DNA of 5,851 nucleotides from Verrucomicrobiota bacterium (GTDB lineage: Bacteria; Verrucomicrobiota; Kiritimatiellia; Kiritimatiellales; Tichowtungiaceae), in contig JAUXCB010000106.1 of NCBI GenBank assembly GCA_030619095.1, forward strand, positions 1 through 5,851. The letters are read 5' to 3'. Shown here in pieces: positions 5,721 through 5,851 of the stretch. Each line of letters starts with the position of its first letter. Positions within the stretch are counted from its first letter, which is position 1. The notes beneath the pieces are model-generated. The model saw only the letters and a program-made list of their open reading frames with translations. It made no database searches and was not told where the DNA came from. Position numbers and translations under genes: made by a program.

Positions 5721-5851
5721 ATGAAACAGACAATATGGTTGGTCGTTTTGAGCCTGGGTTGCGGAGTGTCTATGGGTGAGGTGACGAAAAAACAGATAAA
5801 ATCCTTTAAGAAATTAGTAAAAATTGATGGTTCAAATTATTCCTTCGAAGA
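5721..5851 (+). CDS. Small exported protein of unknown function, tandem copy 2 (partial)
   Basis: The first 43 codons, plus two bases of the next, are visible before the window ends. They match copy 1 except at four bases. Three of these change the protein, all in or next to the signal peptide: L6W, I9V and M21V; the fourth is silent in S11. The last 70 bases visible are identical to copy 1. The leader has a weaker ribosome binding site, AGGG at 5711-5714, six bases before the ATG, where copy 1 has GAGAGGA. Expression of the two copies may therefore differ. The frame is open to the edge, so I see no sign of decay. Confidence 0.85.
   Translation, partial: MKQTIWLVVLSLGCGVSMGEVTKKQIKSFKKLVKIDGSNYSFE

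Larger units (their letters stand above)
5601..5851 (+). repeat. Tandem direct repeat unit 2 (cut by window edge)
   Basis: Second copy of the unit that begins at 4834, offset by 767 bases up to the ribosome binding site and by 766 afterwards because of a 1-base indel there. It contains the conserved leader and the first 131 bases of the duplicated gene. The unit continues beyond the window, so further copies may follow. Confidence 0.85.

Overview
The window appears to come from a Gram-negative bacterium. The left 4.8 kb is GC-rich and carries one minus-strand gene cluster for a TonB/ExbB/ExbD-type energy-transducing system with a large secreted TPR protein. The set (TPR protein, ExbB, ExbD, TonB-like protein) and the divergent sequences would fit the PVC superphylum, for example Kiritimatiellota or Verrucomicrobiota. 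That placement is inference from gene order and style, since no marker gene is present.

Minus-strand operon, read right to left. First is an 829-residue signal-peptide-bearing TPR protein (4762-2273). A 133-bp gap follows, holding an unusual repeat structure. Then come exbB (2139-1510), exbD (1520-1068, overlapping exbB by 11 bp), a TonB-like transducer with a GTG start (1043-342), and a 75-residue membrane-anchored zinc-ribbon protein (342-115, joined to the TonB-like gene by a TGATG stop/start overlap). The likely working model is that ExbB and ExbD form the inner-membrane proton channel, the TonB-like protein spans the periplasm, and the TPR protein is a periplasmic scaffold. The role of the small zinc-ribbon protein is unknown. 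The transducer and ExbD both lack some textbook residues, so this is a divergent member of the superfamily.

The TPR-exbB gap contains a perfect 7-bp-stem palindrome that starts on the last base of the TPR stop codon. It is followed by two inverted arrays of 8-bp-phased TGGA/TCCA words. This looks like a REP-like or small non-autonomous repeat element inside the operon and is the most unusual non-coding structure in the window.

The right 1 kb is different: it is visibly AT-richer, on the plus strand, and built of a tandem direct duplication with a period of about 767 bp. Each unit has a conserved leader and a gene for a small exported protein of unknown function. The first copy is complete (4955-5488, 177 residues); the second (from 5721) runs off the window edge and is nearly identical over the part visible. 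This looks like a recently amplified accessory gene family. No RNA genes, CRISPR arrays or transposase genes were seen.
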